DNA from: Hydractinia symbiolongicarpus
Lineage: Eukaryota; Cnidaria; Hydrozoa; Anthoathecata; Hydractiniidae
Direction of reading: 5' to 3'
Length of the DNA stretch: 64,000 bases
NCBI RefSeq assembly: GCF_029227915.1
Contig: NC_079885.1
Span: 24,863,001 to 24,927,000, forward strand
The notes beneath the pieces were generated by a model. The model saw nothing but the letters and a program-made list of their open reading frames with translations, made no database searches and had not been told where the DNA came from. A program made the position numbers and the translations under genes. This document shows positions 49,930-61,575 of this stretch, piece by piece. Position 1 is the stretch's first letter. Each line of letters opens with the position of its first letter.

Positions 49930-51430
49930 ATAACTTTTGATAGGCTTGTGTAAATTGAATCAAACTTAGCATAATCATAGTACGTCATGAAAAAACAAAA
50001 TGGCAGCAATAAATTTATGCTTATGTCAGCAGATTTTCTTTGACGTCATCAGAGGCTTAAAATTTGTCTCATATAATATCTGCTTAGAATTCAATTACTT
50101 GCGTTCTAGAGGGAATTTTTACATTCTGTGTAAAGTTTCTGACAGCCATACATAAGTTACTTAACATATTTTACGGTTTTTACATAGTGCGCATGAATAA
50201 AGGTCAAAAAGTGCCCGAAAATCTGTCTTTCCCCGATTTTCAGGCAAAATCCGAAAAAATCGGGAACGTGACCAAAATTCTCAGACAGAATAAGTTATCA
50301 CAATGAAGTTGTCTAGTAAGTTTCAAGTTCTAAGGATAATCCTAACGAAGGTTATTATATTTTCCCGATTATAAGGATTTCATAGAAATTTTTAGGGGTA
50401 TTTTCGAGCAATAGCCAATATATAAGGCTGTAATAGGTATGGGACATAAACATTTGGTATACTCAGTAAGTATCATACATAACCATGCAGCATAGCGTCG
50501 AACGTGTATTTTCCGAGTCGTCAAAAGATTTTGCATACCAATTATGAAAATCTATTAGCTTCCATTTACTATGACAATGAAAAAATATTTACATGTTGTG
50601 TGTCACATGATCAAAATGTGTATTTTGCAGACTGTGGCAGGATTTTATAGACCAGTACATATGGACACAAAAAATGAAATGTGGGATTTTCGAAAAAAAA
50701 GTTGTAAAATGGAAATGCTGAATTTCAGACAAGCGTTACTGCAAATATAAATTGATTATCTCTTATAATAATACAGAGACTGTGTGTGTTTGTAACAGGC
50801 AAAGTGGATATCGTCATTTTCCTTTGATGTCGCCGAAAAGTTTAATATGTTAAATTTTCTGACGTTACGGCGCGACGTCAATAACACTACTTTAACATCA
50901 ATATCCTATATTAAATTAATGAAGCCATTACAGTGCACCTAAAACTTAGAGGCCAAATAACTTGGAAACGAGTTGGTGACCTCAATGTTTTTTCACCGCG
51001 TGGGTAACTAGGGACCGCCTGGGACCAATTTGGGTAATTTTCCAAACCTGGGTCCCCAAATCCGTTTTGGAATGAACGGGTTTATGACGTCATCACAAAA
51101 CCTTTAAACCACAATATTTCCGTAACCGTTGGTCAAAAGTACATGATCCTATACATTTTCTTGATCAGCGGTTCAAGAGCTATAACATGAGGGCAACAGG
51201 TATACAAATTTTGAAAAAATAATTTTCTGTACTTTTATTAGGGACTTTGCTGACGTCAGCAAAATTTTTAAACCCGTAAATCTCATTAACCATTCATCAA
51301 AAGCACGTGATTACATACTTTTTCTTGATCAGCGCTTTAAAAACAAGGTTCTAATTTTTTTGCAGATGGGTTGTTGACGTCATCAAAATCCATATGACGC
51401 TTATTTTTCAATTTTATCCTGCTTCAGTGG
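49930..51430 (+). repeat. Unclassified repeat block with TGACGTCA sites
   Basis: It contains at least two diverged units of about 120-165 bp (from about 51080 and 51245), each starting TGACGTCA(T/G)C and continuing TTTAAACC, GTAACC or TTAACC, CAAAAG, then TTTTCTTGATCAGCG, plus a third start near 51373. Partial copies lie at about 2520-2620 and 21030-21100. It ends near 51430 in GTGGATTTTTCCACGGGC. No coding capacity; class unknown. Confidence 0.55.
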
Positions 51431-52624
51431 ATTTTTCCACGGGCTTTATCGACTAGTATACATATAATACAATTCATTGGTTATAAAACTTAACACAGAG
51501 TTGAAACAGATCAAGTATATACTTCAAGCTTAACCATTTCTAAATTTCGAAGATGCACTAAATACGTAATTCTGAACCACAACTCATAACATTATATATT
51601 TTACGTCCAGCAGTTTCGGACAAACCAAAGATCTCGTCTAAAAATAAAAACAATCACACAAAAAGTAAAATAGATCTGACACCAAATAAACGGTTAACTG
51701 TTAAGCATTCTAACCGTGGTTCATCTACTTGATCAATGCAAACGAGACATTCCTTCTTTTTTGGTAGACAAAGTTATAATAAGTTAATGAATGAATAAAC
51801 TGTACCGTTTAAAGTCATCGAGCGTGAGAGATAGCTCTACTGCCATTGTATTCACTGTTGAAGAATCCATATCAAATTATGGTTTATTTTTCGCAGTGAT
51901 TACACACTTCCTTTAAAGCTTTTTAAAAAAAAGTATTCTGCTTAATCAGATTATGTATTTGAGCGAATCTTAGTCATATTTGTGAAAATTAATTTTTGCG
52001 GAATGCATTTTATTGGACATCCCCCCAAAAAAACAAAAAAAATAGAAGTAGCTAGTTAGCAGGAGCATAAAGTATCTGAAAAAAGCCCTGGGAATTAGAT
52101 GCTCTTTTTTTAATTATATTTTTTTTAGTTTAAGGTCATGAAGTGTTGTGCATAAAAATCACAACACCTTGGGTCGCCGTTGCTGCCTTAGCTATTTGAA
52201 GTAAATTGATAATAACTGCTGGTTCTCCGCTAGCAACTTGAAAATAGAGCTGGTTGTTACAGGTGGTTCTTTGATGATTACTTCGAAATACTGCTGGTTT
52301 TTATTGGTTCCTACTTTTATTATCTATATAGAAAGCTATTCTCGGGACGAAAAGTCACGTGACATATACGGAATTTTTCGGCTAAAATGTCTACCATCTT
52401 GAAGCAAGGGTAAATAAAGCATAAGTAGCTAAAGAAAAAAAAATGGCTAGTCAAATAAGGAGTTTATAAAATGTCGTATGAACAACAACAAAAAATTACC
52501 AACACAAGCTTCTCAACGTTATAAGGACAAGCTAATAATCATAGGTAATGGATTACAGAAGATGCTTCGGAAACTAAAAGCTCTTTCAGTTGAAAAAGTT
52601 ATACATTTATCACTTTTGTTTCAG

Positions 52625-52851
52625 GGTTAAGAAAGTGTCCCAACAAGTTTACTGCCAATGATTTGAAAGAAGATCCAACTAAATGGCCCCCTTTGTCGTA
52701 TCACCATGTCCATCATTTTCTAATAAAGAGTCCACGTGAGTTTAGTGTTGTAATACAAAATATTATTGCTAGCTACATAAATTTAAACATGCAACAACTT
52801 CAACAATCACACTTTACTGCATCTGATAGTGCTGTAAAGTGTGATCGATAA
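52625..52851 (+). pseudogene. Fragment resembling the N-terminal region of SWIM-type transposon proteins
   Basis: After an acceptor-like tttcag the frame reads KCPNKFTANDLKEDPTKWPP, then LSYHHVHHFLIKSPREFS. The pattern (K/R)WP.L.Y.H+..(F/Y)L+.SP.+(Y/F) resembles the start of SWIM-zinc-finger proteins carried by animal DNA transposons. No SWIM motif follows. Identification is weak. Confidence 0.3.
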
Positions 52852-53604
52852 CTAAAGTTATTTTGAGATTGCCAGAAAACTGAAGAATTCTCAATCTAAG
52901 CAAAACAAAAACGTGTTTTAGACATCAGCCCGCTGAAAGTATGGAATATTGCCCAACTTGGTTAATTTCTTGATATTATTGATTACTTGGTGCTTTTAAT
53001 CCTTTAATCGTTAATCCTAAAACACGAATAAAACACCCTTCATTAAACATGTTTTACTGTGGTATGAAGGGGTATATATATAACATGGCGCAAAACCATA
53101 TTAAAACATATTTTAACTATAGGTGTAAATAGGGTATTTTTCATTTTTAATTCAAAAAGTCAAAGTTTCCCGCTTAAAATTGGGAACTACTACCCACTGG
53201 GAACGAAGTTGACACTTTACCGCTTCAATTGTTACTTATAATTTAAGTCGTTTGAAACGAAGATAACGCTATCTTTAGATAACACAAGTTATCTTAAGTT
53301 AGGTAAAATATCGTTAAATTGTATTAATAACTTTTAATTTGAAGCTTTCCTTAGCAAATCAAAAGGCCAAAATAATATACCATGTGCTAGCTAGCTAGCT
53401 AAACTTCCCATCCAATGAAATTATCAGCTATCTAGCTAACTAATAATATGGTTAAAAAGATTTATCTGATTCTTCATATATAAACATTTTATTTTCAAAA
53501 TTTGGTTACTACAAACTGTATAAAAATGCTAAATTTACATATGTGCTATAGCTACAGCTAGCTAACCACGATTTAACAGCGTGCAAAAACTGTCCTGGTC
53601 AATT

Positions 53605-54530
53605 TAACAGTCCCGGTGTCACCGCAACTCCCCTAAATAATGACTTCCCAGTCTTAATAAACTAGTTTATAATGACCCCCAGTCAAGATAAACTAGTTAA
53701 TAATAACTCCGTAGTCATAATAAACTAGTGAATTGTTACCCCCTAGAGTCAACATTTTCTAGAAAATATAAACCCCCTCAGTTTATTTTGACTCCCTGAC
53801 CTGAAAATAAAATTTAGTGATTTGAAAGATCTAGAAGAATTTATCAATTTTAAAAAGTTAATCGGCGGGGAGTGACAAAACTTGTTGTAAAAAACACATG
53901 ACTACAGAATATGAAGTACAGTAGATCAGAATTTTTTTCTCGAAATCCTAGCAAAGTTACAAATAAATAAAAATAGAAAAGAATAAAAATACTGTACCCG
54001 TAAGGTAAAGATAAGGTGTGTTATGTTTATAAATGCTAAAATACGTCATAATTTGATAGAAATAGTAGAAAACGTAAAAAAGGTTTTTAGAATAAGGCTA
54101 TCAAAAAAAATCTCTTGATAATTTGTGATACCTTTCATGAAAGAGTTGTTTAGAGTGCGTTTTTAGTATAAAAGTAATATGAGAAAAATGCTTCAGTTTG
54201 CTTACTTTCAATGACATGAAAAAACTTTTTTTCTGATAAATAAAAGGGTTTAAAAAATGTTGTAGAATACAAAAGCTTAAAAACTTCACACCTGCTCATA
54301 GAAATAGAGGCTAAAAGAACGTCTAAGTGGTTTAACCTTATGGAAAAGTATTTTCCATCTGGATAGTTTTTGGTTTCAAATATACTTTAATTTCACTAAG
54401 TGGCTTTGAACTTCTCGTTAAAAAATAAGGGGATTCTTTATTAACTGTGGGAGTCATTATTTTTTAGGTTATTTCTCTGGGGGAGTTATTATTCTCTAGT
54501 TTATTTTGACCCCGGGAGTCATCTTTAGTC
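53605..54530. mobile_element. Foldback element with repeat-rich ends
   Basis: The left end has three units of about 31 bp containing AAACTAGT followed by ATAAT.AC.CC (starting near 53659, 53690 and 53722). The right end (54445-54530) holds the inverted forms: GGGAGTCATTATT, GGGGGAGTTATTATT and CTCTAGTTTATTTTGACCCC. The interior is AT-rich and non-coding. It looks like a 0.9-kb non-autonomous foldback transposon; exact ends and target duplication are not resolved. Confidence 0.5.
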
Positions 54531-54930
54531 TTTAATTGAAATTAAGACAATTTAAAAATCATCTAATAAAAATTAGGAGATGAATTGGTTTTCAAAATAT
54601 AATATTTGGAGACAAATTTGTGACTACCAGGAGACGATATGAGACGAATAAGACAGTGAAGCCACTACAATGTTTTTCAGAAAAAAACGACTTGTATCAA
54701 ATAGTTAAGAGAAACAAAACAAATTCATAAGACGATTTAAAATGAGACGAAATTTGTGTACGATCCCTCACTCATGTAGTCAAGCTGTAGCTACAACCCT
54801 GGAAAAAAAATTTGTGAAAATGTTAATAAGAAAACCCAGCCTTTTTACTATTCTTGATGTTAAAATCTCTTTACTTTTCTCTCTCCCCACCCCCCCCCCC
54901 CCCCCCCTTCACCCCCCCAAAAAAAAGTTA

Positions 54931-56322
54931 CAGAGAATGGGGTGACTTGGGACATGGGAGTGACTTGGGACAGGACTTGCTTACTTGTTTTGGGAGCTGA
55001 TTTTTCAGCACACAAGCAATGGAAACTGAAACTGAAGAGCTTCCAACTTGTTTTTGTACATCTAGGTCAAAAATCTATGTTCAAACATGATTTCTTTGAA
55101 AATTGAACAACTTTTTCACTTTATTCTTAACAATCATATAAATATGAGAAAAGAAATGAAAACATACTTTATCATGTTCTTAGTATAAAATTTTTCTAAA
55201 TATAATTTCTTATATTACTCTGGGGTGACTTGGGATAATGGCTAAATCTACTGTTACTGCACCATGATCATGGATATTTTACCTTTCTTTGACTTGAACA
55301 TTTTTTGAATCATTTAGAAAAGTCTTTCATGGTTTTATTATTGACTCAATCAAAGAAAAAGAAGCATCAAAACTTTTCTGAAGATGTGCTAAAAAAAGGC
55401 TCTGTCAGCAATCCAAGAAGGAGCTACTTATAGAGAAGTACAAGACCGATTTGGAGTTTCAAAATCCACTCTGCATAGGAAGATTAACGGAACTCACAAA
55501 AAAACTATGGGTGGTCAAACTGCTTTCAGCAAAAAGGAGGAAGAAGTATTTGTCCATCACTTAATAGCGGTGTCAGAATGGGGATTTCCATTTTCAACAT
55601 TGGACCTTAGACTGATTGTGAAAGGGTACCTGGACAAAAGAAGCAGGAAATTAAAATGTTTCAAGGACAATATCCCTCGAAACGACTGGGCAAGAAGTTT
55701 TTTGAAACATCATCATAAAGAAATAGAACGTCGAACCTGTCAAAACATTAAAACCGCAAGGGCAGAAACGCCAAAAGAAGATTTTGTAAAATACTTTGAT
55801 AATTTGAAAGAAGTATGAATGATGTTCCTCCAGAAAATGAACTATGATGAGACAAACTTATCAGATGATCCTGGGCAAGAAAAACTGATATTCAAAAGAG
55901 GTCTTAAGTACCCTGAACGCATCCAAATTATACAAGCTATATAAGTTTTGAATTTGACCAACTAGCAAAAATATTTACCATCAATATAAACAACACAATG
56001 AAAAAGGAAAATAAAGTTTTTTTAAAAGGTTTTTTATCATATGACGAAAATTATCTAAATTCACAACAGCAGTTAACAGTGATATATCGTTTTGTTTGTT
56101 TTTTGTACTTTTTAAAAAGTCTTTACTGTTCCAAGTCACCCCAAGGGACAAGCACAGATTTTTTAAGAAAACACTTGGATTTGAGGAAAATGCTTTAGAT
56201 ATTATGTATTCTTTGCATATTTAATGAGAAAATGACTAATGTAGAGGTATAAAACAAAAAAACTGTTATCTAGATCTTGCTATGAATGTTCCAACACTGT
56301 CCCAAGTCACCCCATTCTACGG
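54931..56322 (+). mobile_element. pogo/Tigger-like DNA transposon, 1392 bp, complete ends
   Basis: A perfect 20-bp terminal inverted repeat, GAATGGGGTGACTTGGGACA (54935-54954) and its complement (56298-56317), is flanked by 4-5 more bases on each side and a TA dinucleotide at both borders (54929-54930 and 56323-56324), the pogo/Tc1-mariner target. The core GTGACTTGGG recurs inside the ends (near 54961, 55223 and, inverted, 56136), as expected for transposase binding sites. A C-rich run (about 54888-54920) abuts the left border. The transposase within is damaged and truncated. Confidence 0.8.
55344..55945 (+). pseudogene. pogo/Tigger-type transposase, degenerate
   Basis: Readable parts in order: KALSAIQEGATYREVQDRFG and VSKSTLHRKI (psq helix-turn-helix), FSKKEEEVFVHHLIAVSEWG and NDWARSFLKHHHKEI (CENP-B-like DNA binding), then NDVPPEN and DETNLSDDPG, the first catalytic Asp region of DDE_1, then GLKYPERIQI. 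A frameshift at the A7 run near 55391, a stop at 55816 and a small gap before DETNL break the frame. The remainder of the DDE domain is missing; what follows to 56200 is unrelated or decayed. Confidence 0.8.
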
Positions 56323-57031
56323 TAATGTTACTTATTTCTGGTACTCCAGGTTTCTGGAGTACTTCTGTTAGCATCAGCCAAACATGTTCAATATTCAACA
56401 CTGATTTTTGGGAAATGGAGAACCAAAAAGAAATTCACAATGTTTGCCAGGATTGTAGCTTAACCGGCTACTTGTTGTGTTTTGCCTAGTAGTTATGCTG
56501 ACTACTGGCTACCAGCAAACCAATTTTATTTTTTTAAACTGATCAGAGTAATATGAAGTGTCACTGAGGGTTAGTAAACTGTACAATATGTTTCAGTTCT
56601 AAATTTAGTAGGAAACAGTAAAATAAAAATGTATTTACATCATTTTCAAAACGTGGCTAGGTTTTAGGTTTTGCCGTGACATATATACCAAAAGATACGC
56701 TCTTAAAATCTGCAGTATTTTAACCTTTTTTACACACTATCACTACCAATACCCTCTTTATAACTGTGTTAATTACGATTTCGTGAAACTGCCAGTTAAA
56801 AGCTGTAAAAGTCAACATTTAGTTGATACATACTTCAAACTGTTGTTTAAAACAACTGCTCATAACTATAATCTCGTTTTAATGTTATTCTGCATTTTTG
56901 TATGCATATTTTGCGGAACCAAATGGATATGGAAATAGATACTCCTTTTTATAAATTCATAATGACGTAATTGCCGTCTTACGGAAACGAGGCAGCCGTT
57001 GCTCCAGTTCTTCATAAATAAAAAAATCGCT

Positions 57032-57448
57032 ATGGCGGACAGTGTATCGAAAAAAGGTAAACATAAAAAACCAAGTCTTGGAAAGCAGTGTGCTGCCTGG
57101 GGATGGGATAGTAGAGGTTTAGTTGAATTCGAGGGTGAACGTATCACAAGTGCTTTGAGTTTCTTCCAGTTTCCGAAAGATCCCAGTCTTAGAAAAGTGT
57201 GGTGTAATCGTATAAAAAGAGTTGATGGAAAAGACAACTTTAGAGTTACTAATTATACTGTTTTGTGCGAGAAACATTTTGAGAAATCTGATATAATTCG
57301 TCCTCCTGGTAGCACATTAAGGAAATTAAAAAAAGGAGCAAAACCTATGCTGTTTGAAGCCATGGTAGAACAGCAGGGAAGTAAACGGAAACCTCCTGTC
57401 AACAGACCCTCTCCCCGCAAAAAATTTAGAAACAGTGTCAGATTATGA
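57032..57448 (+). pseudogene. THAP-domain part of an ISL2EU/Harbinger-like transposase
   Basis: ATG at 57032 (MADSVSKKGK). Residues 17-95 form a THAP-type DNA-binding domain: KQCAAWGWDSRG, LSFFQFPKD, WCNRIKR, and VLCEKHFEKSD. The second Cys of the C2CH zinc site is Trp (CAAWGW in place of C..xGC), so zinc binding should fail. A basic region (KRKPPVNRPSPRKK) follows. The frame then ends at a TGA, while the next frame continues the protein after a 1-nt shift near 57433. Confidence 0.8.
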
Positions 57449-58544
57449 ACCTCCGACAGAGTCATTTATGATAGATATGCCAGATGTTAGTTGTGATATG
57501 TCAAGCCAAACAGAAGAAAGTTTTTTTGACTCACAAAGCAAAATCGAAGCATTGCAGAAGGAAAATGAACAACTTAAAAATGATTTGTTGCACAGAACTG
57601 TAACTACAAAATGTAAATTAGTTGAACATGTGCTTTTGTCAGTCGGAGCATGTAACCACTACACTGGTTTACCAAATGTTAAAGTTTTCAAAGGCATACT
57701 AATATTTTTGAACACTGGTGACAATAGAGAAAATGTGGTATTATACAACAACCAACAGGTCAAAGGTGATTCGCAGAGAGGGAGACCCCGAATGCTATCC
57801 CCTTTAGAAAGTTTTTTGTTGACCCTGGTACGCATTAGAAGAAACTTCGATATTTTTCATTTATCTTATATCTTTCAAGTTTCTGAAGCTACAGTCACCA
57901 ATACAGTGTTGACTTGGATAAATTATATGTACGTTAAATTTGGATCAATATGCATATGGCCTACCCGACAGCAGGTAAAAGATGTAATGCCAAAATCAAT
58001 GATGGAAAAATTTCCAAATGTACGGTGCATTATAGACTGTGTCGAATTCAAAATTGCAGTGCCTCCTTCACTTGTTGTCCATAAATTGATGTATTCAGAT
58101 TACAAAAGTCACACTACAGTAAAAGTTCTGGTTGGAATTGCACCAGGGGGTGGCTTCACTTTTATATCCTCAGCCTTCCCTGGGAGCATATCTGATAAAA
58201 ATATAGTAGTGAAAAGTGGAATATTATACCCAGAACTCTGGGAGCCTGGTGATGCGATCATGGCAGATCTAGGTTTTTTGATAGCAGAATATGTGAATCC
58301 AATCGGTGTGGAGCTGATAATACCATGTTTTTTGAGAGGACGAGATCAGTTCAGTGAAAGCGAAGTTATTCAAAGTCAACAAATTGCCGCTGAAAGAATA
58401 CATGTCGAAAGAATGATACAGAGATTGAAAACTTTTTACATATTTGATCGAGTTATTCCTGTTAACATGCTAGGTTCTCTTAACCAGATCATCACTGTTT
58501 GTGCAATGTTAGCAAATTTTCAAGAACCAATTTTAAAGGTATAG
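57435..58544 (+). CDS. DDE_Tnp_4 transposase (ISL2EU/Harbinger-like), core domain
   Basis: Open for about 369 codons in the frame shifted by one relative to the THAP part; the first in-frame ATG is at about 57468. After a coiled-coil-like stretch (SKIEALQKENEQLKND) comes the helix-turn-helix (DIFHLSYIFQVSEATVTNTV) and the DDE_4 nuclease: IIDCVEFKIAVP, then FPGSISDKNIV, ADLGFLIAE and AERIHVERMIQRLK with the catalytic Glu. The usual (K/R)GF after the Asp is LGF here. The DDE core is uninterrupted. Together with THAP and the convergent SWIM gene this fits an ISL2EU-type element; no terminal repeats were found. Confidence 0.8.
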   Translation: MSDYEPPTESFMIDMPDVSCDMSSQTEESFFDSQSKIEALQKENEQLKNDLLHRTVTTKCKLVEHVLLSVGACNHYTGLPNVKVFKGILIFLNTGDNRENVVLYNNQQVKGDSQRGRPRMLSPLESFLLTLVRIRRNFDIFHLSYIFQVSEATVTNTVLTWINYMYVKFGSICIWPTRQQVKDVMPKSMMEKFPNVRCIIDCVEFKIAVPPSLVVHKLMYSDYKSHTTVKVLVGIAPGGGFTFISSAFPGSISDKNIVVKSGILYPELWEPGDAIMADLGFLIAEYVNPIGVELIIPCFLRGRDQFSESEVIQSQQIAAERIHVERMIQRLKTFYIFDRVIPVNMLGSLNQIITVCAMLANFQEPILKV

Positions 58545-58773
58545 AATGTTTAGAAAAAGAAAATCTTTACAATTATATGCATAAAAATATCTAAAAAGTT
58601 TTTTACTGCTACACACACATTATGAGATATACCTCAAGGAGATGATTTTTTCTATAGCTTATTTTTGTGGTAATGTTGCAAACTCGTAAAAATCAATCCT
58701 TGCAAAAAATATCACTTTGAAGTATATTTCATATTTTACAAGGTTATGATATGTTTCAAGTACTTATTTATAT

Positions 58774-59894
58774 TTATATATAAAGTATATAAAAATATCT
58801 ATCCTTTTTGTCTTGAACATTGTCAGTTTTTTTAGTTTTTTTCGATGGAGGAGACTTGATCATCATTTCCATGATAGGAAACTTTTCTATTCTACCTCTG
58901 GACTGCGGAACATTCCACACGCAGGGCTTTGAAGTACATGCTTTAGTTGCCGGTACCATAGATAGGCCATCTACTACCCACTTTGCTAAAAGTTTCATCA
59001 TAGCATATGCATGAGAACATGTCCCACAACGTCCAGCTGGACACTGACAGTTCGCAAACTCAATATTGGAGGTTTTTTTCTCTATGGCTAAAAAAACCCA
59101 TCTATTTGCTTTTTTCAAACTAGCTGCAGCTACACCCTTCAAACAAAATATTGTTTCATCTTCTTTAACATATATTGTATCAGTATCTAAGAACTTCTCT
59201 TCAAGGAATTGTTCGCCACGTATAAAATGTTTCTTTATTTTTGTTGAATTTTTACAAAATGTTTCATTGACATGTTCATGATAATTTTGAATATGTTCAA
59301 CTGTAAAATTTGGCATTCCTTGATGGAAGCATTCCCTCTTTCCACAGCGGTTTCAAAATAACTCCCATTTTTTCTGCTTTTTTACGTAGCCAGATTTTAT
59401 CAGGTGTAGGATCTACAATTTTGGCTTCAGTTTTATTTTCGAAATAGCTCATAACATGAACTTGAGCTTCTTTCAAAGTTGTAATACCTTGAAGTGTGTC
59501 TCCTCAGAATACCAGCCATCTTTTTAAATGTTCGACTTTGTAATTTGAAAGTTTTTCAAAATCTATATGAATATGTGGGTCACTAATGTCATCTTCTGTT
59601 AATATGATACTTTCATGAGCTAAATAAAATCAAGAGAAAACTAAGTAGAGGATAAACTATTATATATATTATGGTGTGCTGTGGTAGTTTTTAAATTTTG
59701 TACAAAATTTGATGTATATTAATCACCTATCTGCTGATAAAATATATAATATCAGTGTGCACAGTTTGGTGAATCTCCCCTTTCTCGTATACCATTAAAA
59801 TTTTAATATTAACGTGTTTACCTACTGACTTTTCTTCAAATAGTTCGTTGAAGTCTTCTACTATCATTTCATGGTCTCCGTCATTGTTTTCCAT
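58774..59894 (-). pseudogene. SWIM zinc-finger protein of the same transposon (decayed)
   Basis: Minus strand, convergent with the transposase. Exon 1 (59894-59822) starts MENNDGDHEMIVEDFN and splices in phase to 59619. Exon 2 reads DFEKLSNYKVEHLKRWLVF (SAP-like) with an in-frame TGA at 59506-59504, then TLQGITTLKEAQ and DPTPDKIWLRKKAEKMG. A frameshift near 59304-59312 leads into FTVEHIQNY and the SWIM finger CQCPAGRCGTCSHAYAMM, and the frame stops at 58774. The YqaJ nuclease that usually follows in such proteins is not present. Confidence 0.75.
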
Positions 59895-60236
59895 TATAAT
59901 AAACTGTTCTTGAGTTTTTACACAAACTACTGAGTCTGTGTAGAGAGTTGTTGCTATTAAAATAGCAGTTTTATTGAAGTTTTAAGTTTTAAAAGTAATA
60001 AAGTTTGATAGTACGTCTTCTCTCTTGAAAAAAATTCGTAAAATGGTAATTAGCAATGTTTATCATAAAATACGTGCATACAATTATGGAGGTAATCAAA
60101 TAGTCATCACAAAATACGGAAAATTACGGGAAATTATTATTGAGATAATTAATTCTCCATTATTCGTTGCGCGTGATTTTTCAATGTCCCCGTATCGTAA
60201 GAGATAATAAAATATAAAAGACTAGCCGGGAAACCA

Positions 60237-60250
60237 GGCGTCGAAACGCC
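60237..60250 (-). promoter_or_regulatory. Helitron 3'-terminal hairpin
   Basis: 5-bp GC-rich stem with TTCG loop, 11 nt before the CTAG end. Such hairpins mark the stop of rolling-circle transfer. Confidence 0.7.
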
Positions 60251-60254
60251 GGGG

Positions 60255-60293
60255 TAAGCCACCAGTAATCAAGTATTGATTATTGGTGGCTTA
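60255..60293. repeat. 18-bp hairpin next to the Helitron terminus
   Basis: TAAGCCACCAGTAATCAA (60255-60272) and TTGATTATTGGTGGCTTA (60276-60293) pair over 18 positions with one G/T contact and a 3-nt loop. It stands 4 bp from the terminal hairpin. Confidence 0.8.
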
Positions 60294-61449
60294 GGTGGAG
60301 GTAGACATGCAGCTTTTAGTAAATATAATGATAATGCCTGAGAGACACAAAGATAAAAAAATATACGAAATAAATAAAACATTACCTTGAACTAAATCAG
60401 GAATAAAGTTTCCAAGATAAAATTTCATTTATTAACTCAGTTTTTAAGCTTTCTAGAAAAAAATGAAATAATTAACATGATGGTAATATAAAAATATAAC
60501 AGGTTCAGGCTTGCTGGTCCCCCGAACATTTTATAGTGTTCGTATTAACTGCTTCCTACAGGGGTGTCAGTTTTGCCGAAAGGTTATCCAAAGGCCAAAG
60601 TTTTGGATAATCTTTAACCTCATTGTAGCCAGCTTTGAACCGAAGCATTAAGTTCATGGTTAGTGATGCACAAACTTAGGCATGTGGTAGGGACAAAAAA
60701 ATATGGATTATTTTTTGTGTACTCTAAACAATAACTGAACGGTTTAGACAAACTTAAAATCCGTAAACAGGCAACGCAATACAGAGTTTTGTTAGCTATA
60801 ATGTTTTTAAAATTACCTATTAAACCAGGAAAACTGAGCATTGCAATTGAATTATTTAAATGCTGGCAAAATTGTTTACTAAATCTACGGGAGTTAAGAC
60901 AAAATACTAACTAACTATATATTAACTAACTATATTAACTATATTAACTATAAGAAAATGTAGAAGGAACTGTTTATTACTTAAATCCTAGAAAGTATAA
61001 GGTGAAGAAAGGAGCATATTTGAAAAAAGTACGTATTTCAAAATAAAGAAATGATTTCGTGTTCTTGTTAACTTTATGTTGATTTTCAAAAAATTATTTT
61101 TTAAATGTATTTTAATTAGTTAAAATACATCTTAGCCCCTTTCATCACCTTAAACTTTTGCATATAATTTTTTGTAATGTTGTTATTTTTTTCTTTTTTT
61201 TTAATTTTTTTGGAGGTTTTTTTTTTCCATTGAAAACCGTCTTTATCTTTCCCACTATTTTTTTGCCAAAATTGAAAGGACCGGTTGGAAACCGGCCCTT
61301 TATGTACATTTCGGTACTCCTTGTACAGAGCATAGGTTAGTTCCTAAAAATAAAATGGTGTGACAGTAAGAATAAACTGTAAGATAGATTAAAATCTTGC
61401 ATTTGGAGATTTAAAGATCTTTGATGGATGGTTACAATGGATTACTTAC

Positions 61450-61575
61450 ATCTGTACAACCACCTTCAACCACCTTCTCTACAACATGTTCCTCTTCATT
61501 TACACGTCCCTCCTGGACCACGGCTTCTTTGACACTTTTGTCCACCACAATACCCTCTTTTATGTGTTCCGCCAT
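61450..61575 (-). other. Exon-like 42-codon frame inside the Helitron
   Basis: ATG at 61575 opens MAEHIKEGIVVDKSVKEAVV, acidic and Val/Glu-rich, ending exactly at a strong donor GAT|GTAAGT (61449). No recognised domain and no matching next exon found. It could be a first exon captured by the Helitron or chance. Confidence 0.3.

Noticed and set aside
54742-54945. 67-codon plus-strand frame with Pro run
   Set aside because: Translation of the C-rich tract before the pogo element; no domain.
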